This document shows positions 24,664-34,302 of a DNA stretch of 64,000 nt, piece after piece (positions within the stretch are counted from its first letter, which is position 1; each line of letters begins with the position of its first letter). This DNA comes from Roseivirga ehrenbergii. GTDB taxonomy: Bacteria > Bacteroidota > Bacteroidia > Cytophagales > Cyclobacteriaceae. The notes below the pieces were generated by a model that saw only the letters and a program-made list of their open reading frames with translations, did no database searches and had not been told where the DNA came from. A program made the translations under genes and the position numbers. Where the stretch lies: positions 62,001-126,000 of the forward strand of contig NZ_LQZQ01000023.1 in the NCBI RefSeq assembly GCF_001593005.1, written 5' to 3'.

Positions 24664-26266
24664 TTTTTACAAAAATTCTTGTTTTGGTACTGGGTTTTAA
24701 ACTCAACCTCTTTGATTTAACCAAAGAGTTGAACTGGGTTGCAAACTTAAAACTTTCTAAGCTGATTTCTCGAAATCCTGATAAATGTAATTCTACTCCA
24801 CCGGCTCTCACCAGTGCGCCTTCTACAACAACCTCTATATCAGGGTGAAAATGTAGGTTAAGGATGGCTTTTTGCAAGTCATTCTCATTGCCCTTATGCA
24901 AATCATAAATAATGAGGCCCTCCTTTTCTTTCTTCCACAATCGACTGGTCAGAAGGCCTTGCTTACGGAAACCGTCATGGCTTGCCGACACTTCATTTTC
25001 AGTATCGGCCAGTATCTTGATATTCGCTCGACTGCCTACACGAAAGCCTCCCCAAACCTCCGATGAATTTATGCCATCCAAGGCTAGACAATTGTGAGAT
25101 GAAGAAGACCTCTCCTGCTGCCTGCGCTGGTTTTTTTCGTAAGTAGAGATGCCTGTATCTACCAAAATGGGACTATGCCCACTCCAAAGCAAGAAACTCA
25201 ATTCATCGGCATGAGCATGCCCAGGTTGATAACTTGGGCTTACCTCTCCAATGTCAGCTAGCACATGTAGGTCTTGATGTCTTATCCATCGATAACCTGA
25301 TTGCTTCATATGGTTATTGGTGTTCCAGGTCAGCCCCAGTATTTTTGCGTATGAAAAAAGGTGTATGGCAGTAGGTGCCACTCCAGGAGCAGAATCTTTT
25401 ACACATGGGTACACTGTACCGCCCAGAGTCACCTGATGCAGAAAGGACAGCATCTGTTTCGCTTTCCTTTGAAGAAAACCATAAAGGTTATCATTTTTCC
25501 AGGAGTTGGCATCAAGCAAGTTGATAGCATCAAGTAATCGATAGAGTATGATCTGATGATACATGGGGGAACGCTCATAGTGAGCACCATCCGCCAATAT
25601 CTGTTCATTCAATTCTTCCTGTAAAAGCTGTTTTGCCCTATTGTAAAAAGTATCTGAACGGAAATAATAAGAACCAAAAAGTAGAGAAAAGGCGTTCTCC
25701 AGAAGATGATTGGCCAAAAGGTGATATTCAAGGCTGGCCATGAGCACCTTGTACTGAAAGTAAAGTGATCTGTTGAAAGTCTCATGCTGAACCTCTTTGA
25801 GGGACAGGTATTTTATCCAATTGATTCCTCTTAATGAAATCGGATAAGGCTCAAGCCCACCCTCATTCACCGAAAGGCTCTGGCAGTATGCAGTAATCAA
25901 TTGAAGACACTGCTCATGACTCAAGGCAGGGCAAAATAAATACTCAAAGTAATTGAGATTGTAGTTCCAAAGTTTGCCATGCGTTTCATCGGCCCAGTCC
26001 ATTTGGTCAATGGCAAAAGTCCGGTCTTTATTCAAAATGGAAAATGTAGCCTGATTACCAGCCACGCTTACACTTGTATGAGGCACAAAAATAGCATCAT
26101 ACTTTAGCTGCAAAGGTGTCGGTGTGACATACCCTTTCTGATTTCCAAAAGCAAAACGAGTCTTTACTTTAAATTTTAACCTATAGAAAACATTGAAATA
26201 CAACTGTTTAAAACTCAGGTACCTAACGGTTCTGAAAATCAATGTTGCTTTGCTCACTACCCCCAT
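24653..26266 (-). CDS. Heparinase II/III-family protein (alginate lyase-like)
   Basis: A 537-residue protein from the ATG at 26266; an upstream GTG at 26278 is possible but the MGVVSKATLIFRTVRYLS start fits relatives better. The N-terminal half is an alpha/alpha toroid-like region (WNYNLNYFEYL near residue 75, YERSPMYHQIILY near residue 235). The C-terminal half has the Hepar_II_III signature QPGHAHADELSFLLW near residue 345, DTGISTY, and RSSSSHNCLALDG near residue 390. Members are uronide-cleaving lyases. No signal peptide is evident. In glycan loci such proteins may trim or release polymer; this is inference. It lies between AsnB-1 and wecB-like genes. Confidence 0.82.
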   Translation of the reverse strand: MGVVSKATLIFRTVRYLSFKQLYFNVFYRLKFKVKTRFAFGNQKGYVTPTPLQLKYDAIFVPHTSVSVAGNQATFSILNKDRTFAIDQMDWADETHGKLWNYNLNYFEYLFCPALSHEQCLQLITAYCQSLSVNEGGLEPYPISLRGINWIKYLSLKEVQHETFNRSLYFQYKVLMASLEYHLLANHLLENAFSLLFGSYYFRSDTFYNRAKQLLQEELNEQILADGAHYERSPMYHQIILYRLLDAINLLDANSWKNDNLYGFLQRKAKQMLSFLHQVTLGGTVYPCVKDSAPGVAPTAIHLFSYAKILGLTWNTNNHMKQSGYRWIRHQDLHVLADIGEVSPSYQPGHAHADELSFLLWSGHSPILVDTGISTYEKNQRRQQERSSSSHNCLALDGINSSEVWGGFRVGSRANIKILADTENEVSASHDGFRKQGLLTSRLWKKEKEGLIIYDLHKGNENDLQKAILNLHFHPDIEVVVEGALVRAGGVELHLSGFREISLESFKFATQFNSLVKSKRLSLKPSTKTRIFVKNAS

Positions 26267-26291
26267 ATATTCTTTCACTTAAAAAGGCTTT

Positions 26292-28142
26292 TCACTCTTT
26301 CTTGGCCTTTAACCAGTAGCTGAGGTAGAGCAGCTGATAAAGCTTGTAAGTGTTATTGACGTTCTTGTCAAAATGATCTGAAATGATTTGCTCAATAAAC
26401 GGCCTCTCCAAGTATTGGTAAAGCCCGTTCGAATCGAACACCTCTCCCAGTTTCACAGAACCAAGTCGTCTGATGTAACCATCGAGTGGTGGATTAAACC
26501 CAGCTTTTCTCCTTTCAATGATATCATTATCCAATGAATCCGCCAGCAGGGCTTTCAATATCTTTTTAGACCTTTTATGATCCATCAGGTCATTGTCGTC
26601 AATAGACAATACCTTTTCAAAAAGTTGGTGCGTGGCCAGGGGCACACGCATTTCTATGCTGCAAAGCATACTAGACTTATCTGCCACTAGAAAGTTGTGC
26701 GAGAGGAAGCCATACAAATCAAGGCACATTACTTTCTTCATATCGCTGATACCAGAAGGAAAAAGCGCCAGAATTTGATTGAGCTTGGCCTTGTACGATT
26801 TAATGCCATCTCTGCCTAGCATGCGACTGGTTTCTTCAGGTGAAAAATAGCCTATGGTAGAGGTATAGGAAAGCGCCAGCTCATTGTAGCGAAAAAAGGT
26901 TTTGAACCTTTCTGCCTTCTTTTCAAATTTTTTAGACAGCCTCAAAAGTGGCAGGGGAAGTAGCTTGTTGAGTAGACCGAAAAACTTCTGATGCTTGACC
27001 AGGTTGTATCGCGGATATCCTGCAAAGATCTCATCGGCCCCCATACCAGAGAGCATTACTTTATAACCACGCTGTTTGGCTCGCTTAGACAGATCGAGTG
27101 AAGCAATAAAAGTAAAGTCTGCGATGGGTTCTTCTGTCATATGTGCCAGAGACTCCACTTTCTCCAAAAAGTCTTCTGTAGACTTTATACTCTCCTTAGA
27201 TTCTACCTCGTCCAGTTCAATATTCCAGTGCTTGCCTATCATTCTGGCATAGTTAACATCACTGCTCATACCCGCCTGTTTCACCTCATCAGGTTCAGCC
27301 TTGAAAAGGAGGGGCTTTACATTTTCAACAAATTTGAGCAATACAGTTGAGTCAACGCCACCGCTAAAGAAGAGTCCTACAGGTACGTCACTCACCAGAT
27401 GTGACTTGATAGACGATTCTATTTCCTTTGCCCAATTGATATTTTGGTCTGCCTGCCCATGCGCTGTGGGAATCCAATAACGCTGCAACTCAAACTGCAT
27501 GTTCTTATCCAGTTTGATCCAATGGCCGGGAGGGAGTTTTTTTATATGTTTAAATCCTGTATCGGGTTCATATAAAAAGCCGTTCAGCAGGAATTCGTAC
27601 AGGCAGTCTTTATCTATCTTAGTCAGCTTTGGATCAAATTGACCAATGGACTTGATCTCAGAAGAAAAAAACAGCTGTTCCCCATCAAAAGCATAATATA
27701 AGGGCTTGATGCCGAGCTGATCTCTGGCAATGAACAGGGAACCATCAACCTTGCTATAAATGCAAATACTGAACATGCCCAATACCTCGTCTAGAAACGA
27801 CTCTCCTTGCTTGATGTACAGATGCAATAACACTTCTGTATCAGAGGAGGTTCTGAACTCAACACCTTGCAGATACTTATCTCTTAGCTGTTGATAGTTA
27901 TAAATTTCTCCATTAAAGACAATACAATACTGGCCGTCCGTAGTCCACATAGGCTGATCAGACTCTTTAGACAAATCAATGATGCTCAACCTGACATGCC
28001 CTAGCCCCAGGTGTACCTGGTGATCATTGCTTTCAAAGGCACCTCTACCATCAGGCCCACGATAGTCAATTACATCAAGTGCATTGCTTAGTTCGGTGGT
28101 ATAAAATTGCTTCAGTGAGCAATAACCTACTATTCCACACAT
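26292..28142 (-). CDS. Asparagine synthase (glutamine-hydrolysing)-like amidotransferase, AsnB-1
   Basis: A 616-residue protein with a class II glutaminase domain (MCGIVGYCSL, RGPDGRGAF, FNGEIYNYQQL, SSDTEVL) and a C-terminal synthetase domain with PP-loop SGGVDS near residue 260. The GADEIFAGYPRY segment near residue 365-377 is typical of AsnB. In polysaccharide loci such enzymes (WbpS type) probably amidate hexuronic acids. It follows Wzy-1 by a single base and precedes the heparinase-family gene by 25 bases. A second copy (6449-8383) is divergent, so two substrates are possible. Confidence 0.86.
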   Translation of the reverse strand: MCGIVGYCSLKQFYTTELSNALDVIDYRGPDGRGAFESNDHQVHLGLGHVRLSIIDLSKESDQPMWTTDGQYCIVFNGEIYNYQQLRDKYLQGVEFRTSSDTEVLLHLYIKQGESFLDEVLGMFSICIYSKVDGSLFIARDQLGIKPLYYAFDGEQLFFSSEIKSIGQFDPKLTKIDKDCLYEFLLNGFLYEPDTGFKHIKKLPPGHWIKLDKNMQFELQRYWIPTAHGQADQNINWAKEIESSIKSHLVSDVPVGLFFSGGVDSTVLLKFVENVKPLLFKAEPDEVKQAGMSSDVNYARMIGKHWNIELDEVESKESIKSTEDFLEKVESLAHMTEEPIADFTFIASLDLSKRAKQRGYKVMLSGMGADEIFAGYPRYNLVKHQKFFGLLNKLLPLPLLRLSKKFEKKAERFKTFFRYNELALSYTSTIGYFSPEETSRMLGRDGIKSYKAKLNQILALFPSGISDMKKVMCLDLYGFLSHNFLVADKSSMLCSIEMRVPLATHQLFEKVLSIDDNDLMDHKRSKKILKALLADSLDNDIIERRKAGFNPPLDGYIRRLGSVKLGEVFDSNGLYQYLERPFIEQIISDHFDKNVNNTYKLYQLLYLSYWLKAKKE

Positions 28143-29366
28143 TTATTTTTTCTTTTTTAATGATAACAATAGCCAAATCATAGGGAAAGCCAGACTATAG
28201 GAGAAGAACATGAAGATAAAAGCAAAGGCTTTGTGTTTTGTTTTAGCCTTTGTAAGCAGAAAAATAGAGAAGAACAGCCCGACGGCCAATAAACCGGCTC
28301 CCATAACTGTATATGAAAATGCAGAAGTGAAATGAACTTGCTCATTGCCCAGAAGTGAAAAGAGAAATTCACTTTCATATACGAATTCTTGTGCTGTTGT
28401 TTCTACATCTCCAAACCCAACACCAAACGGATACACCGACATCACCAGAAAACTCACATAAAACCCACTGAGTCGATAGAGAATGGAACTATCATTCCCT
28501 AGTCCCCCTGAACTACCTTCCGATAGTTTCATGATTATGTCAATGCCCCTACCCAGGTTCAATCCAAGAGACCCTAAATAAATAACCAGCAATACAGTAA
28601 GGATGACTACCAAAGAAAATCCTGAAACTCGTTGAATGAAGGGGATTTTGTTGTCGAAAAGCTTGAAGCCCAAAAATACTACATAATACAAATAGCCTGT
28701 ACCCGATTTAGTGAGCAAGATCATGAAGAGAATCAGGATGTGAAGCAGGAAAAACTTTACATTACTTAATTTATTATGAGACTTTAAATGATCGTTGATC
28801 ATGGCAAAAGCCACCAACAACCCTCCAAAAAGGCCCGGCTCTGTTGAAAGGGTAGAAATGCCACGATAGCCTAGAAAATCGACCGAATTGGTATTTCTTA
28901 TGAGCATATCCTGAATATTGAAAAACAGGTTAGGCATTGCCAACAGGCCTACTGTGAAACCTGCATAAATAAGGATCGACAAAAAGAAAAAATTGGCTTT
29001 GATCTCAAACTCGCTAGTAAAAACAAGGAGCAACACCATACCATAAAGCATGGAAAGATACTTACCATAATCTATTTCAAAGCCACCGAATGGATTTATA
29101 AAACACAGGAGCAAGAACGTGTACAGGAGCAAAAAGAGATTTCTCTTTTCCACAACAAGCTTCTTCGAAAGAAACCTAAGCGCTAATATGACTCCTGCTA
29201 ATAGCCCCCCCAGTGGTTGTACATCAGACTGTATGGGTACTGGGGAGACGAAAGGGAAAAACACTGAAAACTGGAAAACTCCAAGCAGTATACCTTCCAG
29301 GGTAAAACTGGAGATACCAGTTTGGTTTTCTTGCCTTATCCTATTCAGTCCTTCAATCATGGCCAT
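28143..29366 (-). CDS. O-antigen polymerase-like membrane protein (Wzy-1)
   Basis: The 407-residue protein has about ten hydrophobic segments, with a larger loop near residues 275-350 that contains several acidic residues. Wzy proteins are poorly conserved; the call rests on topology, length and position between the flippase/transferase genes and AsnB-1. The chain LSTEPGLFGGLLVAF near residue 172 resembles the loop found in EpsG/Wzy families. It overlaps the preceding gene by 14 bases, so an ATG two codons further in (29360) is equally likely as start. It probably polymerises the nonulosonate-containing repeat. Confidence 0.72.
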   Translation of the reverse strand: MAMIEGLNRIRQENQTGISSFTLEGILLGVFQFSVFFPFVSPVPIQSDVQPLGGLLAGVILALRFLSKKLVVEKRNLFLLLYTFLLLCFINPFGGFEIDYGKYLSMLYGMVLLLVFTSEFEIKANFFFLSILIYAGFTVGLLAMPNLFFNIQDMLIRNTNSVDFLGYRGISTLSTEPGLFGGLLVAFAMINDHLKSHNKLSNVKFFLLHILILFMILLTKSGTGYLYYVVFLGFKLFDNKIPFIQRVSGFSLVVILTVLLVIYLGSLGLNLGRGIDIIMKLSEGSSGGLGNDSSILYRLSGFYVSFLVMSVYPFGVGFGDVETTAQEFVYESEFLFSLLGNEQVHFTSAFSYTVMGAGLLAVGLFFSIFLLTKAKTKHKAFAFIFMFFSYSLAFPMIWLLLSLKKKK

Positions 29367-31149
29367 TCAATGGCTCTGTCGACAGTAAGTTCTTCAAAAA
29401 ATCTTCTACTCCTTTAGAGTCGTAATTATTTGCCAGGTAGCGTTGTTTATACAACTCAAAGTCAGCTTTCAAAGCCTGAAAATCTTCAAGTGTTGGGACA
29501 AGTTCACCGATTTTTTCCAGAGTACCAATATATTCAGGATCAAGAAAATCAAGGCGAGTATTCCTCATATATTCTGAAAACAGACAATAAATAATGGGAA
29601 CTCCTTTGATTAAAATGTCTGTTGCGATAGAGGAGTTTTTCAAGACAGCCACGCTTGCATCATTTAAGTATTCGCTCATAGACATGCTATTGTCTATGAA
29701 TTCAAGCTCCTCTGAAAATTTCAAAAACTTATTAATGTTGTCCCGCGGATGCATTTTCACAAACAACCTATACCCTAAATTTTCCTTGGCACCGACCAAG
29801 GTTTCCACGATCTCCATTTCAATGTCTTCATCGATGACGGGTTGTGAGAAGTAGATGATTTTTTTGACACTGTCATGCTTACTAACCTCTATTTCAGCCA
29901 AAGCATCCTCTGATGAATACTGAATGTTACCAATGAACCTGCCTATACTCTCTTTTTCAGGGTTGTTCATTTGATATTGATCAGCAAGTATTCGGCCCAG
30001 AAACAAAAAATAGTCACAATGGACAAAATTTGGTTCTTTCAAAGGGGTCATAGCTGTTGTTTGAATCTGATAAGTATCAGATTCATATTTTTTACCTACA
30101 AGGTTTGTTACATAGGCCTGAGGTGTAAACATCTCTCCCGTACTCAACTTCAATCTTCCTGGATATTTTTGATTTAGCTCGTTCATAAAACGATCAAGGG
30201 AGGTCTGATATACCCAAACTTCAAAGAATGCTATCACCATCTCCTTATAAGAGTCGTAATAAGCCACTTTCACTCCCAAATACTCAAAATAAGGATGTTT
30301 AACATTGCTTAACCATATGAATCGCAAACACTTGAACATGATTCTGATCAAATCGAAATGAGATATATAGGTACCAAAAGACACCGCCCTCGAACCCTTT
30401 TCAATAGCATACTGATAGTTTGTACCTAATGAGCTCGTGAGTTCGGCACAAAAGAATATAGTGTTTGAATATTTACGCTCAATTAAGTCAAATGCCTTAT
30501 GGTGGGCAGGAGTTCGTGTATTAAGTACTAGAATATCTCCCTCTTCCAATTCCGCATATGTAGCTGTCTTTTTCTTAAGCGAACCAAGTGCTCTCAAATA
30601 GAAAAAGCATTTGGCAAACAACAAAAAATAGCGCCTTAGCAGCCTTCTGAACCATTGCCACACCTTGGAATGATGCCTCAGAACTTTTACTTCTATCCCA
30701 GCCCTAGTTTCGAGATAGCGCTTAATGAGAGCCGGAATGAAATCATACCTTTTGTAAAAAAATTCTTTGTTAACCTCGCCCTCAGCCTCATAATAGGGTG
30801 CAAAACCAAATGAATTGACCAAATCGGTAATAAGCACAGTGGTCACTTCGTGCTCTTCCATTAGATTCTCAAGAGTGATGATCCAATTGAATATATAATG
30901 ATGGCTTCTGGAGAGATTCTTATTGCAGCCTGCAATGACTGCATTATAATCATCAGCTCCCTCAATCAGGTTGGAAGCGAGAAATTCATCATAACGTTGC
31001 GCCCACTCTTGTCTGTTTAACCTGGCATCATTGATGCAAACGGAAGTAATGTCTTGTGGTAGGCCTCCTTTTTGATTGTAGACCAATATATCGTTTGCTT
31101 CCAAGGGAAAATCAACGGAACCAAAAACAAGAACTAGCCTTCTTTTCAT
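29353..31149 (-). CDS. Capsule/polysialyltransferase-like GT-B glycosyltransferase with HP motif
   Basis: A 598-residue protein without signal peptide. The N-terminal part (MKRRLVLVFGSVDFPLEAND) is not clearly assignable. A basic hydrophobic stretch lies near residues 160-185 and might bind the membrane. In the C-terminal third, IIYFSQPVIDEDIE, LFVKMHPRDNINKF and ASVAVLKNSSIATDILIKGVPIIYC (about residues 425-525) carry the HP and serine motifs seen in bacterial sialyl- and polysialyltransferases and capsule transferases. It lies directly between the flippase and Wzy-1 and downstream of CMP-nonulosonate genes, so I infer it transfers a nonulosonic acid. This is not proven by the sequence. Confidence 0.6.
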   Translation of the reverse strand: MKRRLVLVFGSVDFPLEANDILVYNQKGGLPQDITSVCINDARLNRQEWAQRYDEFLASNLIEGADDYNAVIAGCNKNLSRSHHYIFNWIITLENLMEEHEVTTVLITDLVNSFGFAPYYEAEGEVNKEFFYKRYDFIPALIKRYLETRAGIEVKVLRHHSKVWQWFRRLLRRYFLLFAKCFFYLRALGSLKKKTATYAELEEGDILVLNTRTPAHHKAFDLIERKYSNTIFFCAELTSSLGTNYQYAIEKGSRAVSFGTYISHFDLIRIMFKCLRFIWLSNVKHPYFEYLGVKVAYYDSYKEMVIAFFEVWVYQTSLDRFMNELNQKYPGRLKLSTGEMFTPQAYVTNLVGKKYESDTYQIQTTAMTPLKEPNFVHCDYFLFLGRILADQYQMNNPEKESIGRFIGNIQYSSEDALAEIEVSKHDSVKKIIYFSQPVIDEDIEMEIVETLVGAKENLGYRLFVKMHPRDNINKFLKFSEELEFIDNSMSMSEYLNDASVAVLKNSSIATDILIKGVPIIYCLFSEYMRNTRLDFLDPEYIGTLEKIGELVPTLEDFQALKADFELYKQRYLANNYDSKGVEDFLKNLLSTEPLNGHD

Positions 31150-32411
31150 ACAACTTCCTTTTTTTCAAATACATCATTGACCCTATAACTCCTGTATATC
31201 ATCACATGCATGAGCACTGCTGCAACCAGCCCTGCCACGGGTAAAAGGTAAAAGAGTTGATGTTTTTCGTCAACCAACAAGAACGCACCCCACTGTAATA
31301 AGAGATAGCCTACCACCACAATCAATATTTGTTTGAGGTAGAGATATTCTTTAGAGAAAGCCATGCTCACCACACTACCCATAAACAAAGCGGCTACGAT
31401 AGAACGGGTAATCAAATACACCGCAAGTGGAAAGAGCAACTGATCGAAATCGGAAAAGAGACTCAATAATACGGGGGAAGTCAGGAGAAGCAACCCACAA
31501 AAACCTAGAATAATAAGTGTGTAGACTTTATAGCCTTGTGTGTAAAAATGCTTCACTGAAAGTTGCCCTTTACTCAACTTACCTATGAGAATGGGAGTAA
31601 TGATGAATGCAACTGGCCCTAGCCCCATAGCCACTACCGCTGCTACATTATCTGCCAATTGCATATTGCCAAGTAGCTCTTTATCGAAAGAGCTATAAGA
31701 TAAGAAGTACTTATCGCTGGTACCAATCAAAGGTGTGAAGGCACTAATTATTGCTAGGGTAGCACCATTTTTTAGGAAGTCTATGAGGTTAGCAGATACA
31801 AATCTGTAGAAACTGACCTTAAAAAGGTTTTTCCACAAATCATATTTTAAGGTCAGCATTACACCTGTTAGTACAGACAAACTCAAACCTATAGCCCAGT
31901 ATTTGAAAAAATCATGTACCGTTGCTCCCTGTGTACCAAAATAGAGAGCCGTTAGTAAGCTCGCATTGGTCAGATAAATGAGGTTGATTTGGAGCTTCTC
32001 CTGATAGACCCTTTTCAACGAAACAAAAGACTCAACCACCAGCTTGAGGGCTACTATACAAGCCACGTAATACTTGTATTCCTGATCAATGAGTAACAAG
32101 GTAAGGCCAAAACCGACTGCGGCAAAAGCCATGTTATACAGCAAGTTGTAGGTGCTGATGTATGACTTTTGCCATTCTTCCTCATAAATGGCAAATTTCT
32201 TCACCATCAATTGATTGACCCCTAAAACGAAAAAAGCAGAATAGGTAATGGTAAGAAAAGACCGTGCTGCATTACCATATTCTTCCGGTCCTGATCTATG
32301 CGCTACAAAAAAGAAACACAACGAAAGCAAACCAAATTCAAGGTATCTAAAACCCGTGAAGTAGGCATAACTTCGATGTTTCCACAATTGCTGTTTGAGA
32401 TTCTGTAACAT
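31146..32411 (-). CDS. wzx: Polysaccharide flippase (Wzx, MOP superfamily)
   Basis: The product is about 421 residues from the ATG at 32411. A TTG 16 codons upstream would add MGSCLLGSTFLRLDSG, which does not look like a Wzx start. There are 12 hydrophobic segments, with SGPEEYGNAARSFLTI near residue 40 (the family's GPEEYG-like first loop). It flips undecaprenyl-diphosphate-linked repeats to the periplasmic face. It is the only flippase in the window, although two polymerases and two export pores are present. It overlaps the HP-motif transferase by 4 bases. Confidence 0.87.
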   Translation of the reverse strand: MLQNLKQQLWKHRSYAYFTGFRYLEFGLLSLCFFFVAHRSGPEEYGNAARSFLTITYSAFFVLGVNQLMVKKFAIYEEEWQKSYISTYNLLYNMAFAAVGFGLTLLLIDQEYKYYVACIVALKLVVESFVSLKRVYQEKLQINLIYLTNASLLTALYFGTQGATVHDFFKYWAIGLSLSVLTGVMLTLKYDLWKNLFKVSFYRFVSANLIDFLKNGATLAIISAFTPLIGTSDKYFLSYSSFDKELLGNMQLADNVAAVVAMGLGPVAFIITPILIGKLSKGQLSVKHFYTQGYKVYTLIILGFCGLLLLTSPVLLSLFSDFDQLLFPLAVYLITRSIVAALFMGSVVSMAFSKEYLYLKQILIVVVGYLLLQWGAFLLVDEKHQLFYLLPVAGLVAAVLMHVMIYRSYRVNDVFEKKEVV

Positions 32412-32462
32412 TCCACTATCCAGCCTCAGGAAAGTACTCCCCAAAAGACAGGAACCCAATCT

Positions 32463-33491
32463 TTAATTGATAGAGGGCTTACGGATTTTTTGAATGACGA
32501 AGTAGGATACGGACAAAAAGCCACCTAAGAAGGTGAAAATAAAAAGGATAATCACCTTGCGTGGTTTACTTCTATTAATTGGGATCACTGCGGGTTCTAC
32601 TTCTGTAAACACAGGTATGTTCTTATTGTATTCTATACGCGATTCTTCCAGCTGCTGAGACAGAGAGCTAAAAACATTGAACAAGAGATCTCTTTCAGAC
32701 TGTAATTGAGACTCGTAAACCCTTGATTTTTCTGTGTTCAAAAGTAGATTTTGATCTTTATACTTAGCCAATAAAGAGTCAATCTTTGAAAACTCAGACT
32801 TCTTAATTGCAACTTGAGTTTCAATAAACTCAAGTTGCCTTAGCTTATTTTGCTTATAATAATTTACCACATATCTCTCTATGTATTCTTTAGCAAAAAT
32901 GGCCATTTGAGCACTCACTTGCGGATCTTGCATTTCTACATTTAAGGTGATAATACCCGATTCTTTGTTAACAAAAATATTCACACGCTCTCCAAGCTTT
33001 CTGGAGACGTTATGTTCCCTTTTTGAAAGCAATATGGCTCCCTCTATCTCAACATTCTCAAACTCATTATCTTCAATGCACCCCCCTGCACCAGATAGTC
33101 TGGATAATAATGGCATTTTCTCATGACAGGAAAAATAATCAACAATTGATAATTTCTGGTCAAGGCTCTTGAAGTAGTATTCCTGTGACATCATGGCCAA
33201 CAGAAATGGAGTACTAGTAATAATGTTAGGGTATAATTCAGGCCTTATGGTACCAGTAGAAGACTCAGAACCAGAGAATCCCGCCAAGCTTGCAATCCCT
33301 CCTAGAGCACCTGAAAGCCCATTTTTGCCTTGAGTAGCCTCAGGTATCAATACGATTCTTGTTTTCCACTCTTTTGGATTGGTAAAAGCAACAACCAAAC
33401 CGATCATAACAAATACCCCTACAGTAATTATGATCCATTTTAGCTTGGCCCGTAGCTCGATTAACAGGTCGTATAAATTGATTGACTGCAT
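32463..33491 (-). CDS. Wzz-type chain-length determinant (Wzz-1)
   Basis: The 342-residue protein begins MQSINLYDLLIELRAKLKWI with a first transmembrane segment near residues 18-37, a periplasmic part containing GGIASLAGFSG near residue 65, a coiled-coil-like stretch near residues 215-285 (KKSEFSKIDSLLAKYKDQ and onwards), the PVFTEVEPAVIPINRSKPRK motif and a C-terminal transmembrane segment near residues 310-332. This is the Wzz/PCP layout without kinase. It is paired with Wzx, Wzy-1 and Wza-1 in the first set. It shares the same general design but little obvious sequence with Wzz-2. Confidence 0.87.
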   Translation of the reverse strand: MQSINLYDLLIELRAKLKWIIITVGVFVMIGLVVAFTNPKEWKTRIVLIPEATQGKNGLSGALGGIASLAGFSGSESSTGTIRPELYPNIITSTPFLLAMMSQEYYFKSLDQKLSIVDYFSCHEKMPLLSRLSGAGGCIEDNEFENVEIEGAILLSKREHNVSRKLGERVNIFVNKESGIITLNVEMQDPQVSAQMAIFAKEYIERYVVNYYKQNKLRQLEFIETQVAIKKSEFSKIDSLLAKYKDQNLLLNTEKSRVYESQLQSERDLLFNVFSSLSQQLEESRIEYNKNIPVFTEVEPAVIPINRSKPRKVIILFIFTFLGGFLSVSYFVIQKIRKPSIN

Positions 33492-33567
33492 AATAGTAAT
33501 TTAGAAATTCAATTGAGTAAATGTCTCAGTTTAGGCTATGATCCATTTTAAAAATCAAGTAACCTAA

Positions 33568-34302
33568 TCAAATACACGTCCAGCCACCATCCACTACCAA
33601 ATTCTGGCCTGTGATGTAGCCGGCGCCTTCAGACATAAAGAAAGCTACTGCTGGTGAGATATCTCCCGGATTTCCCATTCTTTTCATAGGTACTTTATGC
33701 TCATAAGCTTCAACAAACGCTTCCGGCTGATGATCGAAAATTCCACCAGGCGAAACACAGTTGACACTGATACCCTTTTTACCAAATTTTGAAGCCAAAT
33801 ATCTACTAAAATTCACAAGCCCTCCTTTGATGGCCGAATATGCTGCCGGGGGTGATAGCTGTGTATTCTCGTAGATAGTAAAGTCATTGCCAACGACCCC
33901 ATAGATAGAAGAGATATTGACAATTCTACCCTCTTTTCTTTCCACCATGCCTTTTATTACCTGCTGAGTAATATAGAAAACTGCGTTTAACTGCATGTCT
34001 ACATTTTGGCTCCATGAATCATAGGGGATTTCTTCAAAAGGTAATCCCCAATCTTTAGTGCGAGGATAGGCATTGTTTACTAATCCGTAAACTGGCCCAT
34101 ATAATGTTTCCACCTTTTTGAGAGCCTGGTTCACTGCTTTAGGCTGTGTAATATTGCACTTAACAAAAGGCTCGTCCAACTCATCTGTATCAGCGATATC
34201 AAAATTGATTGCCTTAAAGCCTTGGGAGGACAGAGTCTTCATAATCTCCCTACCAATCAAACCACTTCCTCCTGTTACAATTATGATTTTCCCCTTGTTC
34301 AT
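33568..34302 (-). CDS. SDR family oxidoreductase in nonulosonate cassette (PtmA-like candidate)
   Basis: A 244-residue classical SDR: VTGGSGLIGREI near residue 8 (NAD(P) site), LVNNAYPR near residue 87, IVNISSIYG near residue 128, the catalytic Y in AAYSAIKGGL near residue 154, and VSPGGIFDH after it. The C-terminal GYITGQNLVVDGGWT is typical. It overlaps the Gfo/Idh-like gene by 4 bases. In Campylobacter jejuni the legionaminate genes are accompanied by ptmA, an SDR of similar size, so this or its neighbour at 35209 may play that part. The exact reaction is not deducible. Confidence 0.78.
   Translation of the reverse strand: MNKGKIIIVTGGSGLIGREIMKTLSSQGFKAINFDIADTDELDEPFVKCNITQPKAVNQALKKVETLYGPVYGLVNNAYPRTKDWGLPFEEIPYDSWSQNVDMQLNAVFYITQQVIKGMVERKEGRIVNISSIYGVVGNDFTIYENTQLSPPAAYSAIKGGLVNFSRYLASKFGKKGISVNCVSPGGIFDHQPEAFVEAYEHKVPMKRMGNPGDISPAVAFFMSEGAGYITGQNLVVDGGWTCI

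Noticed and set aside
33512-33522. ATTGAGTAAAT upstream of Wzz-1 as a second copy of the 45262 half-operator
   Set aside because: Shares about ten bases (TTTACTCAAT on the other strand) with the half-repeat, but lacks the palindrome and a nearby promoter box; likely chance in AT-rich DNA.
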